From positions 124,001-188,000 of the forward strand of contig NZ_VDCS01000011.1 of NCBI RefSeq assembly GCF_006265225.1: a stretch of 64,000 nt of DNA, written 5' to 3'. The DNA comes from Allotamlana fucoidanivorans. Lineage in GTDB: Bacteria; Bacteroidota; Bacteroidia; Flavobacteriales; Flavobacteriaceae. Both the position numbers and the translations under genes were made by a program. This document shows positions 54,001-63,332 of the stretch, piece after piece. How positions within the stretch are numbered: position 1 is the stretch's first letter; each line of letters begins with the position of its first letter. Under the pieces are notes generated by a model. The model was not told where the DNA came from. It saw nothing but the letters and a program-made list of their open reading frames with translations, and made no database searches.

Positions 54001-55936
54001 TGTTCGGGTTGAAAATAGCACCGATGCGTCTTGTTTTGAAACGGCATCATTTACCATACTGGTTTCTCCAAATCCTATTTATAATGCATTTAGTAATTAT
54101 ACCATTTGTGACGACGATAGTAATGATGGAAAACATCTATTTAATTTAGATGAAAAAGCCCAAGAAATCAGGCAAGGCATGACTGATGATTTAACCATTT
54201 CATTCCACGAAACTTTTGATTATGCTGATAATAATTTAAATCCAGTAAACTCAAGCTATACTAATATTACCAATCCTCAAACCCTATATGTTAGAATAGA
54301 AAACAACAATTCACTGTGTCATGTTATTGAAGAATTAGGCATCAATATATTAGCCGCACCAAATATTACTGAGGCCTCAGATATGATGAATTGTGATGCC
54401 GATTATGATGGTATTACAAACTTTGATTTAACCACAGCAAATTTTCAGATTTTAGATAGAGTTCAAAGCAATTTAATCATTAACTATTTTGAAAATTTTG
54501 AAGACATCAATCAGGAGGATGGCTTAGATAATTCCAATGAAATTACAAATCCTACTAACTTTATATCTGAAACGCAAACCGTTTACATTAAAGTAGCCAA
54601 TACATTAACAACTTGCTTTAGTGTTATTCCCTTAAATTTAGTAGTAAATATACCGCCAGAATTCAATATCATAGGTACCATTGACATCTGTGATAACCCA
54701 ACAAACACCTATGATTTATCTTTAGTTGACAACAGGATTGTTAATAACCTAAGCCTTGTTACTATATCCTACCATGAAACCATTGCCGATGCACAAAATA
54801 ATACAGCTCCTTTAAACAGAAGTTTTAATTATACCTCCAACCAACATACCTTTTTTGTTAGAATATCCAATAATCTAACAGGCTGCCCTATTATAACATC
54901 ATTCACGTTGAATATAAACCCCAATCCCGTGGCATATGCCCCATCTAACTTAGTATATTGTGATGATAACACCAACCAAACGGATACTCTTATTTTTAAT
55001 CTTTTAGATAATGAAAATGATATTTTAGGCTCTCAAAATTCAAATGATTTCACGGTAAGCTTTCATCAAAACTTAGAAGATGCATCTGATAATTTAAACC
55101 CTTTAAATACATCATATGCTGGTTATAACCAAGAAACTATCTTTGCTCGAGTAGAAAACAACACCACAGAATGTTACGATGTTACAAGCTTCAATTTAAC
55201 CATTAATCCCATTCCAAATATTGCCATTGAAGATATTGTACCACTATGTAACAATTTCCCTGTAGAAATAATTGCAGACACTGGTTTCCCTGATGATATT
55301 TATGAATGGTCTACAGGTGAAACCACCCCTTCTATTGTGGTACAGCCTTCAGACCTAAACAGTGGACGTTTAGATTTATGGGTACATGTAACTCGCCCTT
55401 ATATTACGGGAGACTGCGAAAACAATAAAACATTTACTGTTCTGGCTTCTGATGAAGCAGAAATTAACTTAACCTCTACCGTGAATTTTTCTGATCCCAA
55501 TAGCATTACCGTTGAGATTAACAACAACCGCATTGGAAATTATGTATTTATCTTGGATGGGGGCACACCGCAAACATCACATGTTTTTGAAAATGTATCG
55601 TTTGGTAATCATCTTGTTACGGTAAAAGATTTAAACGGATGCATGGATGTATCTCAAAATGTATTTGTTTATGATATTCCTAAGTTTTTCACGCCCAATA
55701 GTGATGGATTTTATGATACCTGGCATATTATTGGAGCAGAGCAACTCCCAGGATCAAGCTTACATATTTTTAACCGCTATGGTAAGCTGTTAAAAACACT
55801 TCAACATAATTCTCCTGGTTGGGATGGTACCTACAACGGACAAAACATGCCATCAGACGACTACTGGTTTCATGCTGAGATTGTTCAAAATGGAAACACC
55901 TTTGATGTAAGAGGTCATTTTGCATTAAAACGATAA
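51008..55936 (+). CDS. Giant T9SS type B protein with choice-of-anchor L domain and eleven tandem modules
   Basis: 1642 residues from ATG 51008, signal peptide RFVYYVICILLCLANTAYS; TTG 50990 would add six. Residues about 30-265 match the choice-of-anchor L domain (YFERGNSNFPFENGIMLSTG; FQFNYLLASEEYYDTYPCQF; GGFDSAVFIEGDSF). An Ig-like segment follows, then eleven consecutive copies of a module of about 96 residues (about 348-1402), each with a CD-rich DG start, an FDL/FNL strand, a DA helix-turn, an NPQTIYVRVEN-like strand and a final Cys strand. The C-terminus is an Ig-like domain and a T9SS type B sorting domain from KFFTPNSDGFYDTWHIIG to HFALKR. Likely a long cell-surface or released fibre-like protein; ligand unknown. 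Confidence 0.9.
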   Translation: MRFVYYVICILLCLANTAYSQQISVNDGVDLETLIQDNLVDGCVDISNITSSVNGASSGFSSYGYFERGNSNFPFENGIMLSTGAVASGGNTEQSAALSDGSASWGSDPDLETALGTTNGYVNATAIEFDFVSISNQFQFNYLLASEEYYDTYPCQFSDGFVFLIKEAGTNDPYQNIALIPGTSIPVNTNTIHDEIFGICPPENEQYFEGYGIGDTNYNGRTTILTASGTIQPNVTYHIKLIIADQTDSLNGGFDSAVFIEGDSFRVLDLGEDVSTCSGSVTLNADINNPLASYVWYRDNTVITGSTSSSFIATQNGTYRVEVTVPVNGNDCVETDEITVVLNTEEAMNPLLDFELCDDASGDQIETFDLNQKNSEVLSNAPFSNPLFSYHYSETEARSNQNPITSPIQNTTNPQTIFIRIEDRSSGCFAFSSFNLVVNSRPSITPPSDLDICDADEQPDGRTDIDLTEKNDEITSGDSNLRVTYHYTAFDASNGNNPISMPYRNTNTPSDQVFARVINSNTGCTTTTTLNINITTSPIVNREPQYLNACDSDLNGNAFFDLTEVLPAILGGLTQVTPTFHSSISDAEAGINPITNVTNYEYTNGSPEPGFATLYLRVLDDNTQCASVIPFEIHTNLLLTGTDIGDFALCDNDTDSTNSLDFNLFTVESSIANNLDTPNGLPNSINVTFYQSESDRNNGTNALDKSQLYAALSPSLLYITIDDGSCIQETEITLLINPILLFNNVVIPYCDNDDDGITSIDLESLDGIITGGNTNFTVSYFANQVDADNNNTSNQLPRYFVNDDPVETLYARITSLGASGCSTVNPFRIEVFTAPTTTEPTNIVVCDDDQDGISIVNLNNKISEIVSSTSGLDIDFFTTYEDADNKTNEIPESERTAYTSNTQTIYTRVEDIVSGTNCYAIVPFEVIVNTLPIIPTITDYKICEPSGTSVSNFTFSEKDNEILNGQAGKEVFYFEDSSFTMPIDKESYQNTSSPQTIYVRVENSTDASCFETASFTILVSPNPIYNAFSNYTICDDDSNDGKHLFNLDEKAQEIRQGMTDDLTISFHETFDYADNNLNPVNSSYTNITNPQTLYVRIENNNSLCHVIEELGINILAAPNITEASDMMNCDADYDGITNFDLTTANFQILDRVQSNLIINYFENFEDINQEDGLDNSNEITNPTNFISETQTVYIKVANTLTTCFSVIPLNLVVNIPPEFNIIGTIDICDNPTNTYDLSLVDNRIVNNLSLVTISYHETIADAQNNTAPLNRSFNYTSNQHTFFVRISNNLTGCPIITSFTLNINPNPVAYAPSNLVYCDDNTNQTDTLIFNLLDNENDILGSQNSNDFTVSFHQNLEDASDNLNPLNTSYAGYNQETIFARVENNTTECYDVTSFNLTINPIPNIAIEDIVPLCNNFPVEIIADTGFPDDIYEWSTGETTPSIVVQPSDLNSGRLDLWVHVTRPYITGDCENNKTFTVLASDEAEINLTSTVNFSDPNSITVEINNNRIGNYVFILDGGTPQTSHVFENVSFGNHLVTVKDLNGCMDVSQNVFVYDIPKFFTPNSDGFYDTWHIIGAEQLPGSSLHIFNRYGKLLKTLQHNSPGWDGTYNGQNMPSDDYWFHAEIVQNGNTFDVRGHFALKR

Positions 55937-56074
55937 AATTTTTAACGGAAATCGTTTGTTTTTATCATTTTAACAGAAAAGGATAAACCTTTTTAGTTTT
56001 CTTAAGTCTTATATGCTTAAAAAGCATATTTTTAACACCCTAAACTAATTAATTAAGAATACTAATTATAAAAA

Positions 56075-59000
56075 ATGCAGACTCCCCATCATATCAAGCC
56101 TCTATTGTTTGTGTTTTATCTGCTTATAGGAAACTTCGTATTTGCACAATTAAGCAAAACACATTATATCCCTCCTTTAACAAGTGGACCTGATAATGCA
56201 ATTCCCCAAGATCAATATATTTATATATCTACCCCTAATTCTTCTTTAGTGCCATATACAATTACTGAAGTAGGTGGAGCAACTATTACCGGGTCTGTTT
56301 CCAATACCGCACCTCAGGTTGAAATAGTTTCTTTAACTGGGGGAGATAACACCCAATTGTTCATTCCACGTGGCTCTACAAGTACTGTTTATAGTAACAA
56401 AGGTTACATTATTGAAGCCGAGGCACCTATTTATGTATCCGTAAGAATGAATGCTGGAGGCGCTCAAGCTGGTGCTTTAGTGAGTAAAGGGATTTCCGCT
56501 TTGGACAAAACGTTTAGAATAGGTGCTTTCACTAATCAGGCTGGTAGAATAATAAACAATAATGGAACACCTTCGGAAAACTTACTAAGTTTTTTATCTG
56601 TAATGGCTACCGAGGATTTAACCACTGTACATTTTTCAGGCATTTCAAATAATACAGAAGTAGAAAACTTTAATCGTACATTTCCGTATGAGATAGTTCT
56701 GAACAAAGGAGAAAGCTACTGTATTGCAATGAATAGTTATTCCGCGGTACACCCTACTAATAATAAAGTTGGGCTCATAGGGTCTCTAATTACATCGGAT
56801 AAGCCCATAGCAGTAAACTGTGGTTCGGCCAATGGGAGTTTTCATAATGGTGGTGGTAGAGATTATGGAATAGATCAAATTGCTGGACTTTCTAAAGTAG
56901 GTAAAGAATATATTTTTGTAAGAGGTAATGGAAATGATAGTTGGGAAAACGTTTTGGTTGTTGCGCATTATGATAACACATCAATAACAATTAATGGAGC
57001 AGCCAATCCTGTAACAACACTAAATGCTGGTGAGCATTATGTTATTGAAGGTAATTATTACATAAATGGTAACATGTACGTAGAAACCTCTGAAGACACA
57101 TTTATGTATCAAGGTGTTGGAGGTTTAAATACCAATGGTCAACCAAGTGAAGCTAACCAAGGTATGTTCTTTGTACCACCGCTAAGCTGTGAAACCAGAG
57201 GAAACATAGATAATATTGCAAGTATTGACAAAATTGGAAATCTTACCTATAATGGAGGTATTTCTATTGTCACTAAAACGGGTGCCAATGTTACGGTTAA
57301 TAATCAAGCTTTATCCAACTTCTCTACCATAGGTCCGAGCAGTGTTATAGGAAACACAGATTACGTTACTTATAAAGTAACTGGTCTAACAGGAAATGTT
57401 TCCGTTCAAGGTGATGATGAGTTGTATGTTGCCTATTTTAATCAAAATGGTGCTGCAACGTCAGGTAGTTTCTATTCTGGGTTTCAGTCTAAACCAGAAT
57501 TTAATTTTGATGTACAACATGCTATCTTAGGGAATTGTATTGGCAACAACTTAACACTATCTGTTGCAAATGCGCTAAACTTTGAAAGCTTTGAATGGCA
57601 ATTTGATGACGGATCAGGGTATATTATATTGCCCATAACAGATTCATTCATAACACCAACACTTCCAGGAAAATATAAACTAGTAGGAGAACTACCCTGT
57701 AATGGTGGTTTTCTTGAATCAATAGAAGTTCCTGTGAGTATTTGTCCAGATGATAATGATAATGATGGTATTATAGACAACTTAGATATTGATAATGATA
57801 ACGATGGAATACTAAATTGTACAGAATCCAGAGGTGATGTGACTATCAATCTAAACAATTTAAACAATCCAATTTTAGAATTTCAGGATACTACTACTAA
57901 TTCATCAATTACCAGCGGAATATATGCTACCAGTAGTAGTTCTAATGGCTCCAACACCTTTGTTGGTAATAATTTAGGAAACTTTACAAGTAAGGTAGAA
58001 GCTGCTGCAAGTGCAGAGGGAAACTATTCTATGACATTTACAGAACCTGTAAATGTTAAACTATCTGAAGACACTAGCTACACGCATTCTTCCGTAGATG
58101 GTGAATATTTTGTTGTTAAAATTTTTCCAGCTAATAAAAACATTACTTTGGTAGATCCTGATGACAGACTACTTGTAGATTCTAATTTTGATGGTCTTTT
58201 TGAAACTGGTATTACACAAATTTCAGGTTCTGAGATTCACTTTAAACATAACCCTGCCGCAACGGGCTCCACTCCATTTGAGATTTTCGCAAATCAAGTA
58301 AATGGATTGGAATTCATTCATAGACTAAGCAATTTATCGAACAGCTCTAATTTTCAAGCCAATATATCCTTAACCTGTTTCAAAAAAGATTCAGACCTTG
58401 ATGGTGTTCCTGATTCCTTGGATTTAGACAGTGATAATGATGGTATACCAGATAGCATTGAAAACCAAGGCTTGTTAATAACCTTATCTGATACTGATGC
58501 AGATCTAAATGGGCTGGACGATATTTTTGATATAAATATAACACCTGTAGATTCAGATAATGACGGTATTCCTGATTACCTTGATCTAGATAGTGATAAT
58601 GATGGTATTACCGATTTAATCGAAACAGGTCAACTTGGCAATTTTTCTGACACCGATTTAAACGGCGTGGTTGACGGTCCAGATTTTGGTTCTAATGGAT
58701 GGATTGATACTGCTGAAACGAGTCCTGACAGCAATCTTATAGGCTATACACTCGATGACACTGATGCCGATGGTATATTTTCTTATCGTGATGCTGATGC
58801 TGATGGAGACAGCTGTAGTGATGTGATTGAGGCTGGTTTTTCAGATGTAAACGGTGATGATTTTCTAGGCGACAATATCCCAACAGTTGATGCCAATGGT
58901 CTCGTAAATAATGCCAATGGTGATGGCTACACCATACCAAATGCAGACTACCTGAATTTTGCTCCGCTCGCTATAACAACCCAACCTATAAATACACCTA

Positions 59001-61246
59001 TTTGCTTGTTAGATGCTGGTCAAATCTTTGTGGAATCAATTGAGGCTGAATTATTTCAATGGGAAGTGAGTACAGATGGTATAAATTGGTCTGTAATTTC
59101 AGATGATGCCATATACAGTGGCACTCAAACCAATACGCTGAGTTTTTCAAATGCACCTGCCAATTTTAATAACAATGTATACCGAGTAAAGTTAGATAGA
59201 GCAGGAAATTCCTGTGGGTTATATTCAGATGAAGTAATTCTTACTATTTACGACCTACCTTTAGTAAGTACTCCGAGCACCTATAAGCAATGTGATGATG
59301 CTTCTAACGACGGGCAGGCGTTTTTTAATCTTACTTTAGATAACATAAAAACTGAAATTAACCCGAATTATGGGGCTGAAAGTTTAGTATTCACCTATTT
59401 TGAAACGCAACTTGATGCTGAAATGGGTACCAATGCCATTACTAGTCCAGAAGCTTATCAAGATGCTGTTGGATTTTCAAATGAGACCGTTTGGATTAGA
59501 GTTGAAAACTCCAATGGATGCCACCAAGAAGTTTCTTTAGAACTACAGGTTAATCCATCGGGTACAGCACTTACTAATTATACACCAAACACCTACTATG
59601 AATGTGATGACGGTACTGATGTAAGAGACGGCATTTCAAGCTTTGATTTTTCTGATATGAGAACCCATATAAATGATGTACTTTTTCCATCATTAAACGT
59701 ATCGGTTCACTTTTTTGAAAGCCAATTAGACGCAGAATTAGAAACGAATGAAATTCCTGATATTTCTGCGCATCAAAATAGTAATTCACCTAATCGTCAA
59801 GATATATGGGTTCGGGTAAAAAGTGACCTAGATAATGATTGTCTGGGGTTAGAGGTTTTTCCTGATTTACTCATTGTTGAAGCACTTCCTGTTGCCAATC
59901 CTGTTACCATAGCAAGACAATGTGATTATGATCTATCTGATACAGTCTTATCTTACCCTTTTGATACGTCTCAAATTGAAAGTACTATCTTAGGCAATCA
60001 AAACCCAGCCAACGTAAGTATCACTTATTTTGACGAACAAGGAAACACACTGAGTAGCCCGCTTCCTAATCCCTTTATAACAGAGAGTCAAACCATTTCA
60101 ATTGTAGTAACTAACAACATTTCTAACGACTCTGATGGTGCTTGTTTTGATCAAACCTCCCTTGAGTTTATTGTAGATGCACAACCAGTTGCCAACCCAA
60201 TTTTACCTATTGAAGTTTGTGATGGAGCGCTTGGAGATATTGATAATGATGGCTATAGCTCATTTGACACCTCTAGTTTCACCAATACTATTCTTGGAAA
60301 TCAATCTGGTATGGAAATTTATTATGATTATATAGACGAAAACGGAGGACAGATTGTAGATGCCACAGCATTGCCCAACCCTATCATATCGGCCACGCAA
60401 ACCATTCAAGTTCGTGTTATCAATCCGATAAATCCTATGTGTTATGCAAACACTAATATAGAGATAATTGTTAACCCACTGCCTAATTTTACGGTTGAAA
60501 CACCTCAAATTGTTTGTTCTTCAGATCCTACATTCTCAATTATTTTGGATCCCATTGAAGCAAATATAACCGAGACCTTTAATTATGAATGGTATTGGAC
60601 AAGTTTAGACGGTTCAACCGTTAATCAGTTTGTTTCAAATCAAAGTACCATTACCGTTTCAACTCCTGGCACCTATACGGTAACACTCACAAAAACTGAT
60701 GGAACGGGATGTTCTAGATCTGAAACCATTTTTGTTGATGCCTCTGAATTAGCAACAATCACCCAAGATGATGTGACTATTGAAGATATCAAAGAAAACA
60801 ATTCGGTTAGCATTGACCCCACACATTTAGGCAGAGGTGACTATGAATATGCATTACAATTAGAAAACTCCAACTTTATAAATTACCAAGAGGAACCTTA
60901 TTTTGAAAACGTAAGACCTGGATTTCATACCATTCATGTGCGCGATAAAATTTGTGGTACAGCTAGCTTGAAAATTTCTGTGATTGGCTATGATAAATTT
61001 TTCACACCAAACGGAGACGGCTTCAATGACACCTGGAAAATAAAAGGCGTTAATGCAGCATTTCAGCCTAATACTACCGTACTTATTTTTGATCGTTACG
61101 GAAAACTGTTAAAACAATTATCGGTAGCTTCTGATGGCTGGGATGGTACGCTTAATGGGTATAGATTACCTACAGACGACTATTGGTTTAGAGTGGTGCT
61201 TGAAGATGGCAGAACTTTTTCAGGACACTTTACATTAAAACGTTAG
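56075..61246 (+). CDS. Giant T9SS type B protein with IgGFc-binding-like domain, calcium-type repeats and four shared modules
   Basis: 1723 residues. Signal peptide ends near VFAQ (residue 25). About 30-480 match an IgGFc-binding-protein-like N-terminal domain (DQYIYISTPNSSLVPYTITE, SKGYIIEAEAPIYVS-like strands, FFVPPLSCETRG). Thrombospondin type 3-like acidic repeats at about 558-583 (DNDNDGIIDNLDIDNDNDGI), 772-797 and 826-853 should bind calcium. A region with DADADGD repeats follows, then four modules of the type shared with the two upstream proteins (about 1062-1480), an Ig-like domain and a T9SS type B sorting domain (KFFTPNGDGFNDTWKIKG to HFTLKR). Surface or secreted; likely adhesive, by analogy. 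Confidence 0.9.
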   Translation: MQTPHHIKPLLFVFYLLIGNFVFAQLSKTHYIPPLTSGPDNAIPQDQYIYISTPNSSLVPYTITEVGGATITGSVSNTAPQVEIVSLTGGDNTQLFIPRGSTSTVYSNKGYIIEAEAPIYVSVRMNAGGAQAGALVSKGISALDKTFRIGAFTNQAGRIINNNGTPSENLLSFLSVMATEDLTTVHFSGISNNTEVENFNRTFPYEIVLNKGESYCIAMNSYSAVHPTNNKVGLIGSLITSDKPIAVNCGSANGSFHNGGGRDYGIDQIAGLSKVGKEYIFVRGNGNDSWENVLVVAHYDNTSITINGAANPVTTLNAGEHYVIEGNYYINGNMYVETSEDTFMYQGVGGLNTNGQPSEANQGMFFVPPLSCETRGNIDNIASIDKIGNLTYNGGISIVTKTGANVTVNNQALSNFSTIGPSSVIGNTDYVTYKVTGLTGNVSVQGDDELYVAYFNQNGAATSGSFYSGFQSKPEFNFDVQHAILGNCIGNNLTLSVANALNFESFEWQFDDGSGYIILPITDSFITPTLPGKYKLVGELPCNGGFLESIEVPVSICPDDNDNDGIIDNLDIDNDNDGILNCTESRGDVTINLNNLNNPILEFQDTTTNSSITSGIYATSSSSNGSNTFVGNNLGNFTSKVEAAASAEGNYSMTFTEPVNVKLSEDTSYTHSSVDGEYFVVKIFPANKNITLVDPDDRLLVDSNFDGLFETGITQISGSEIHFKHNPAATGSTPFEIFANQVNGLEFIHRLSNLSNSSNFQANISLTCFKKDSDLDGVPDSLDLDSDNDGIPDSIENQGLLITLSDTDADLNGLDDIFDINITPVDSDNDGIPDYLDLDSDNDGITDLIETGQLGNFSDTDLNGVVDGPDFGSNGWIDTAETSPDSNLIGYTLDDTDADGIFSYRDADADGDSCSDVIEAGFSDVNGDDFLGDNIPTVDANGLVNNANGDGYTIPNADYLNFAPLAITTQPINTPICLLDAGQIFVESIEAELFQWEVSTDGINWSVISDDAIYSGTQTNTLSFSNAPANFNNNVYRVKLDRAGNSCGLYSDEVILTIYDLPLVSTPSTYKQCDDASNDGQAFFNLTLDNIKTEINPNYGAESLVFTYFETQLDAEMGTNAITSPEAYQDAVGFSNETVWIRVENSNGCHQEVSLELQVNPSGTALTNYTPNTYYECDDGTDVRDGISSFDFSDMRTHINDVLFPSLNVSVHFFESQLDAELETNEIPDISAHQNSNSPNRQDIWVRVKSDLDNDCLGLEVFPDLLIVEALPVANPVTIARQCDYDLSDTVLSYPFDTSQIESTILGNQNPANVSITYFDEQGNTLSSPLPNPFITESQTISIVVTNNISNDSDGACFDQTSLEFIVDAQPVANPILPIEVCDGALGDIDNDGYSSFDTSSFTNTILGNQSGMEIYYDYIDENGGQIVDATALPNPIISATQTIQVRVINPINPMCYANTNIEIIVNPLPNFTVETPQIVCSSDPTFSIILDPIEANITETFNYEWYWTSLDGSTVNQFVSNQSTITVSTPGTYTVTLTKTDGTGCSRSETIFVDASELATITQDDVTIEDIKENNSVSIDPTHLGRGDYEYALQLENSNFINYQEEPYFENVRPGFHTIHVRDKICGTASLKISVIGYDKFFTPNGDGFNDTWKIKGVNAAFQPNTTVLIFDRYGKLLKQLSVASDGWDGTLNGYRLPTDDYWFRVVLEDGRTFSGHFTLKR

Positions 61247-61261
61247 CTTCTTTATTTTGCG

Positions 61262-61269
61262 TAATTTTG
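61262..61269 (+). promoter_or_regulatory. -7 box of uvrB
   Basis: TAATTTTG ending 4 bases before ATG 61274, which would give a leaderless uvrB transcript. Confidence 0.45.
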
Positions 61270-61273
61270 CAGA

Positions 61274-63277
61274 ATGAAATTTAAAATCAAATCTGAATTT
61301 GATCCTACAGGTGATCAGCCCCAAGCTATAAAGCAGCTTGCCGATGGTATTGTAGCCAATGAAAAGTATCAAACACTTCTTGGTGTTACTGGGTCTGGAA
61401 AAACCTTCACCGTTGCCAATGTGATTCAAGAAGTACAAAGACCTACTTTGGTTTTGGCACACAATAAAACGTTGGCAGCACAACTGTACTCAGAATTCAA
61501 GCAGTTTTTCCCAGATAATGCTGTAGAATACTTTGTGTCGTATTATGATTATTACCAACCCGAGGCTTATATTCCCGTTTCGGGTGTTTATATTGAGAAA
61601 GATTTATCTATAAACGAAGAAATTGAAAAAATGCGATTGAGTACAACGTCTTCGCTGCTTTCGGGAAGACGAGATGTTTTGGTCGTGGCTTCTGTGTCTT
61701 GTTTATATGGTATTGGAAATCCCGTTGAGTTTCAAAAAAATGTTATTTCACTTGAACGCGATCAGGAAATTTCAAGAACAAAATTACTGCATCAACTTGT
61801 TCAAAGTTTATATTCTAGAACGGAACATGAATTCAACCATGGAAATTTCAGAATTAAAGGCGATACAGTAGATGTTTTTCCGAGTTATGCAGATGATGCC
61901 TTCAGAATTCATTTTTTTGGTGATGAGATTGAAGATATTGAATCCTTTAACATCCAAACAAACCAAATTGTTGAGAAATATGACCGTTTAAATATTTATC
62001 CGGCAAATATGTTTGTTACATCGCCTGAGGTTCTTCAAGATGCTATTAAAGACATTCAAGATGATTTAGTTAAACAATATGACTATTTTAAGGACATAGG
62101 AAAACATCTTGAAGCCAAACGTTTAAAAGAACGTACGGAGTTTGATTTAGAGATGATACGTGAACTAGGATATTGCTCTGGTATTGAAAACTATTCCAGG
62201 TATTTAGATGGCAGACAGCCTGGTACCCGCCCTTTTTGTTTATTAGATTATTTTCCTGATGATTTCCTAATGGTTGTAGATGAAAGTCATGTTACAATCT
62301 CTCAAGTCCATGCCATGTATGGCGGCGATAGAAGCAGAAAAGAAAATTTAGTAGAATATGGTTTCAGACTTCCTGCTGCTATGGACAATAGACCCTTAAA
62401 ATTTGAAGAATTTGAAGCGTTGCAAAATCAAGTGATTTATGTAAGTGCCACACCTGCAGACTACGAATTAGAAAAATCTGATGGCATTTATGTAGAACAA
62501 ATTATCCGCCCTACAGGATTGTTAGATCCTATTATTGAAGTAAGACCAAGTCTCAATCAAATAGATGATTTAATTGAAGAAATTCAGCAGCGTGTTGAGA
62601 AAGATGAACGTACTTTGGTGACCACACTTACCAAGCGTATGGCAGAAGAATTGACCAAATACTTAGATCGTATTCGAATAAGATGTCGATATATTCACAG
62701 CGATGTAGACACCCTAGAGCGTGTTGAGATTATGCAAGACTTGAGAAAAGGACTTTTTGATGTTCTAGTTGGTGTGAATCTACTAAGAGAAGGGCTTGAT
62801 TTACCCGAAGTCTCTTTGGTCGCTATTTTAGATGCCGACAAAGAGGGTTTTTTACGTTCAACCCGCTCCTTAACGCAAACCGTGGGTAGAGCAGCAAGAA
62901 ACCTAAATGGTAAAGCTATTATGTATGCAGATAAAATTACAAACAGCATGCAAAAAACCATTGATGAAACAAACTACCGCAGAGAAAAACAAATTGCTTA
63001 CAACACCGAAAACAACATAACCCCAAAAGCTTTAAACAAAAGTTTAGATAATGCCTTAGCCAAAAACTCTGTAAGTACGTATAGTTATGAGCTGGAAGCG
63101 TCCAAGGCTGCTGAACCAGAAAGCGCCTATTTAAGTAAGCCTGAATTAGAAAAGAAAATAAGGGAAAAACGAAAACTTATGGAAGAAGCAGCCAAAGCAT
63201 TGGACTTTATTGTTGCTGCTAAACTGCGTGATGAAATTAAAGGCTGTCAAGAAAAATTAGAAAAGCTAAAAGTATAA
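61274..63277 (+). CDS. uvrB: Excinuclease ABC subunit B
   Basis: 667 residues, normal length. Walker A GVTGSGKTFT near 36-45, the beta-hairpin region YYDYYQPEAYIP near 92-103, VDESHVTISQVHAMYGGDRS (motif II) near 337-356, helicase motifs V and VI (LREGLDLPEVSLVAILDADK; QTVGRAARN) and the C-terminal UVR domain (about 630-665). It verifies damage and loads UvrC in nucleotide excision repair. The final codons overlap the stem of a terminator hairpin. Confidence 0.97.
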   Translation: MKFKIKSEFDPTGDQPQAIKQLADGIVANEKYQTLLGVTGSGKTFTVANVIQEVQRPTLVLAHNKTLAAQLYSEFKQFFPDNAVEYFVSYYDYYQPEAYIPVSGVYIEKDLSINEEIEKMRLSTTSSLLSGRRDVLVVASVSCLYGIGNPVEFQKNVISLERDQEISRTKLLHQLVQSLYSRTEHEFNHGNFRIKGDTVDVFPSYADDAFRIHFFGDEIEDIESFNIQTNQIVEKYDRLNIYPANMFVTSPEVLQDAIKDIQDDLVKQYDYFKDIGKHLEAKRLKERTEFDLEMIRELGYCSGIENYSRYLDGRQPGTRPFCLLDYFPDDFLMVVDESHVTISQVHAMYGGDRSRKENLVEYGFRLPAAMDNRPLKFEEFEALQNQVIYVSATPADYELEKSDGIYVEQIIRPTGLLDPIIEVRPSLNQIDDLIEEIQQRVEKDERTLVTTLTKRMAEELTKYLDRIRIRCRYIHSDVDTLERVEIMQDLRKGLFDVLVGVNLLREGLDLPEVSLVAILDADKEGFLRSTRSLTQTVGRAARNLNGKAIMYADKITNSMQKTIDETNYRREKQIAYNTENNITPKALNKSLDNALAKNSVSTYSYELEASKAAEPESAYLSKPELEKKIREKRKLMEEAAKALDFIVAAKLRDEIKGCQEKLEKLKV

Positions 63278-63292
63278 TTTTACTTTTAGCTT
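63263..63292 (+). terminator. Hairpin at the end of uvrB
   Basis: Perfect 12-bp stem AAGCTAAAAGTA / TACTTTTAGCTT with a 6-base loop. The left arm contains the last four sense codons of uvrB. The downstream T-run is short, so termination strength is uncertain. Confidence 0.6.
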
Positions 63293-63332
63293 CATTTAAC
63301 TAATAACACATCAAAAACCTTTTTAGAAATCC

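Noticed and set aside
52049-55215. CRISPR-like or simple tandem DNA repeat
   Set aside because: The repeats are protein modules of about 290 bases with strongly diverged DNA, not short identical repeats with spacers.
58737-58940. His-rich minus-strand frame
   Set aside because: It is the reverse complement of Asp-Gly-Asp codons in the acidic calcium-type repeats of the third T9SS protein.
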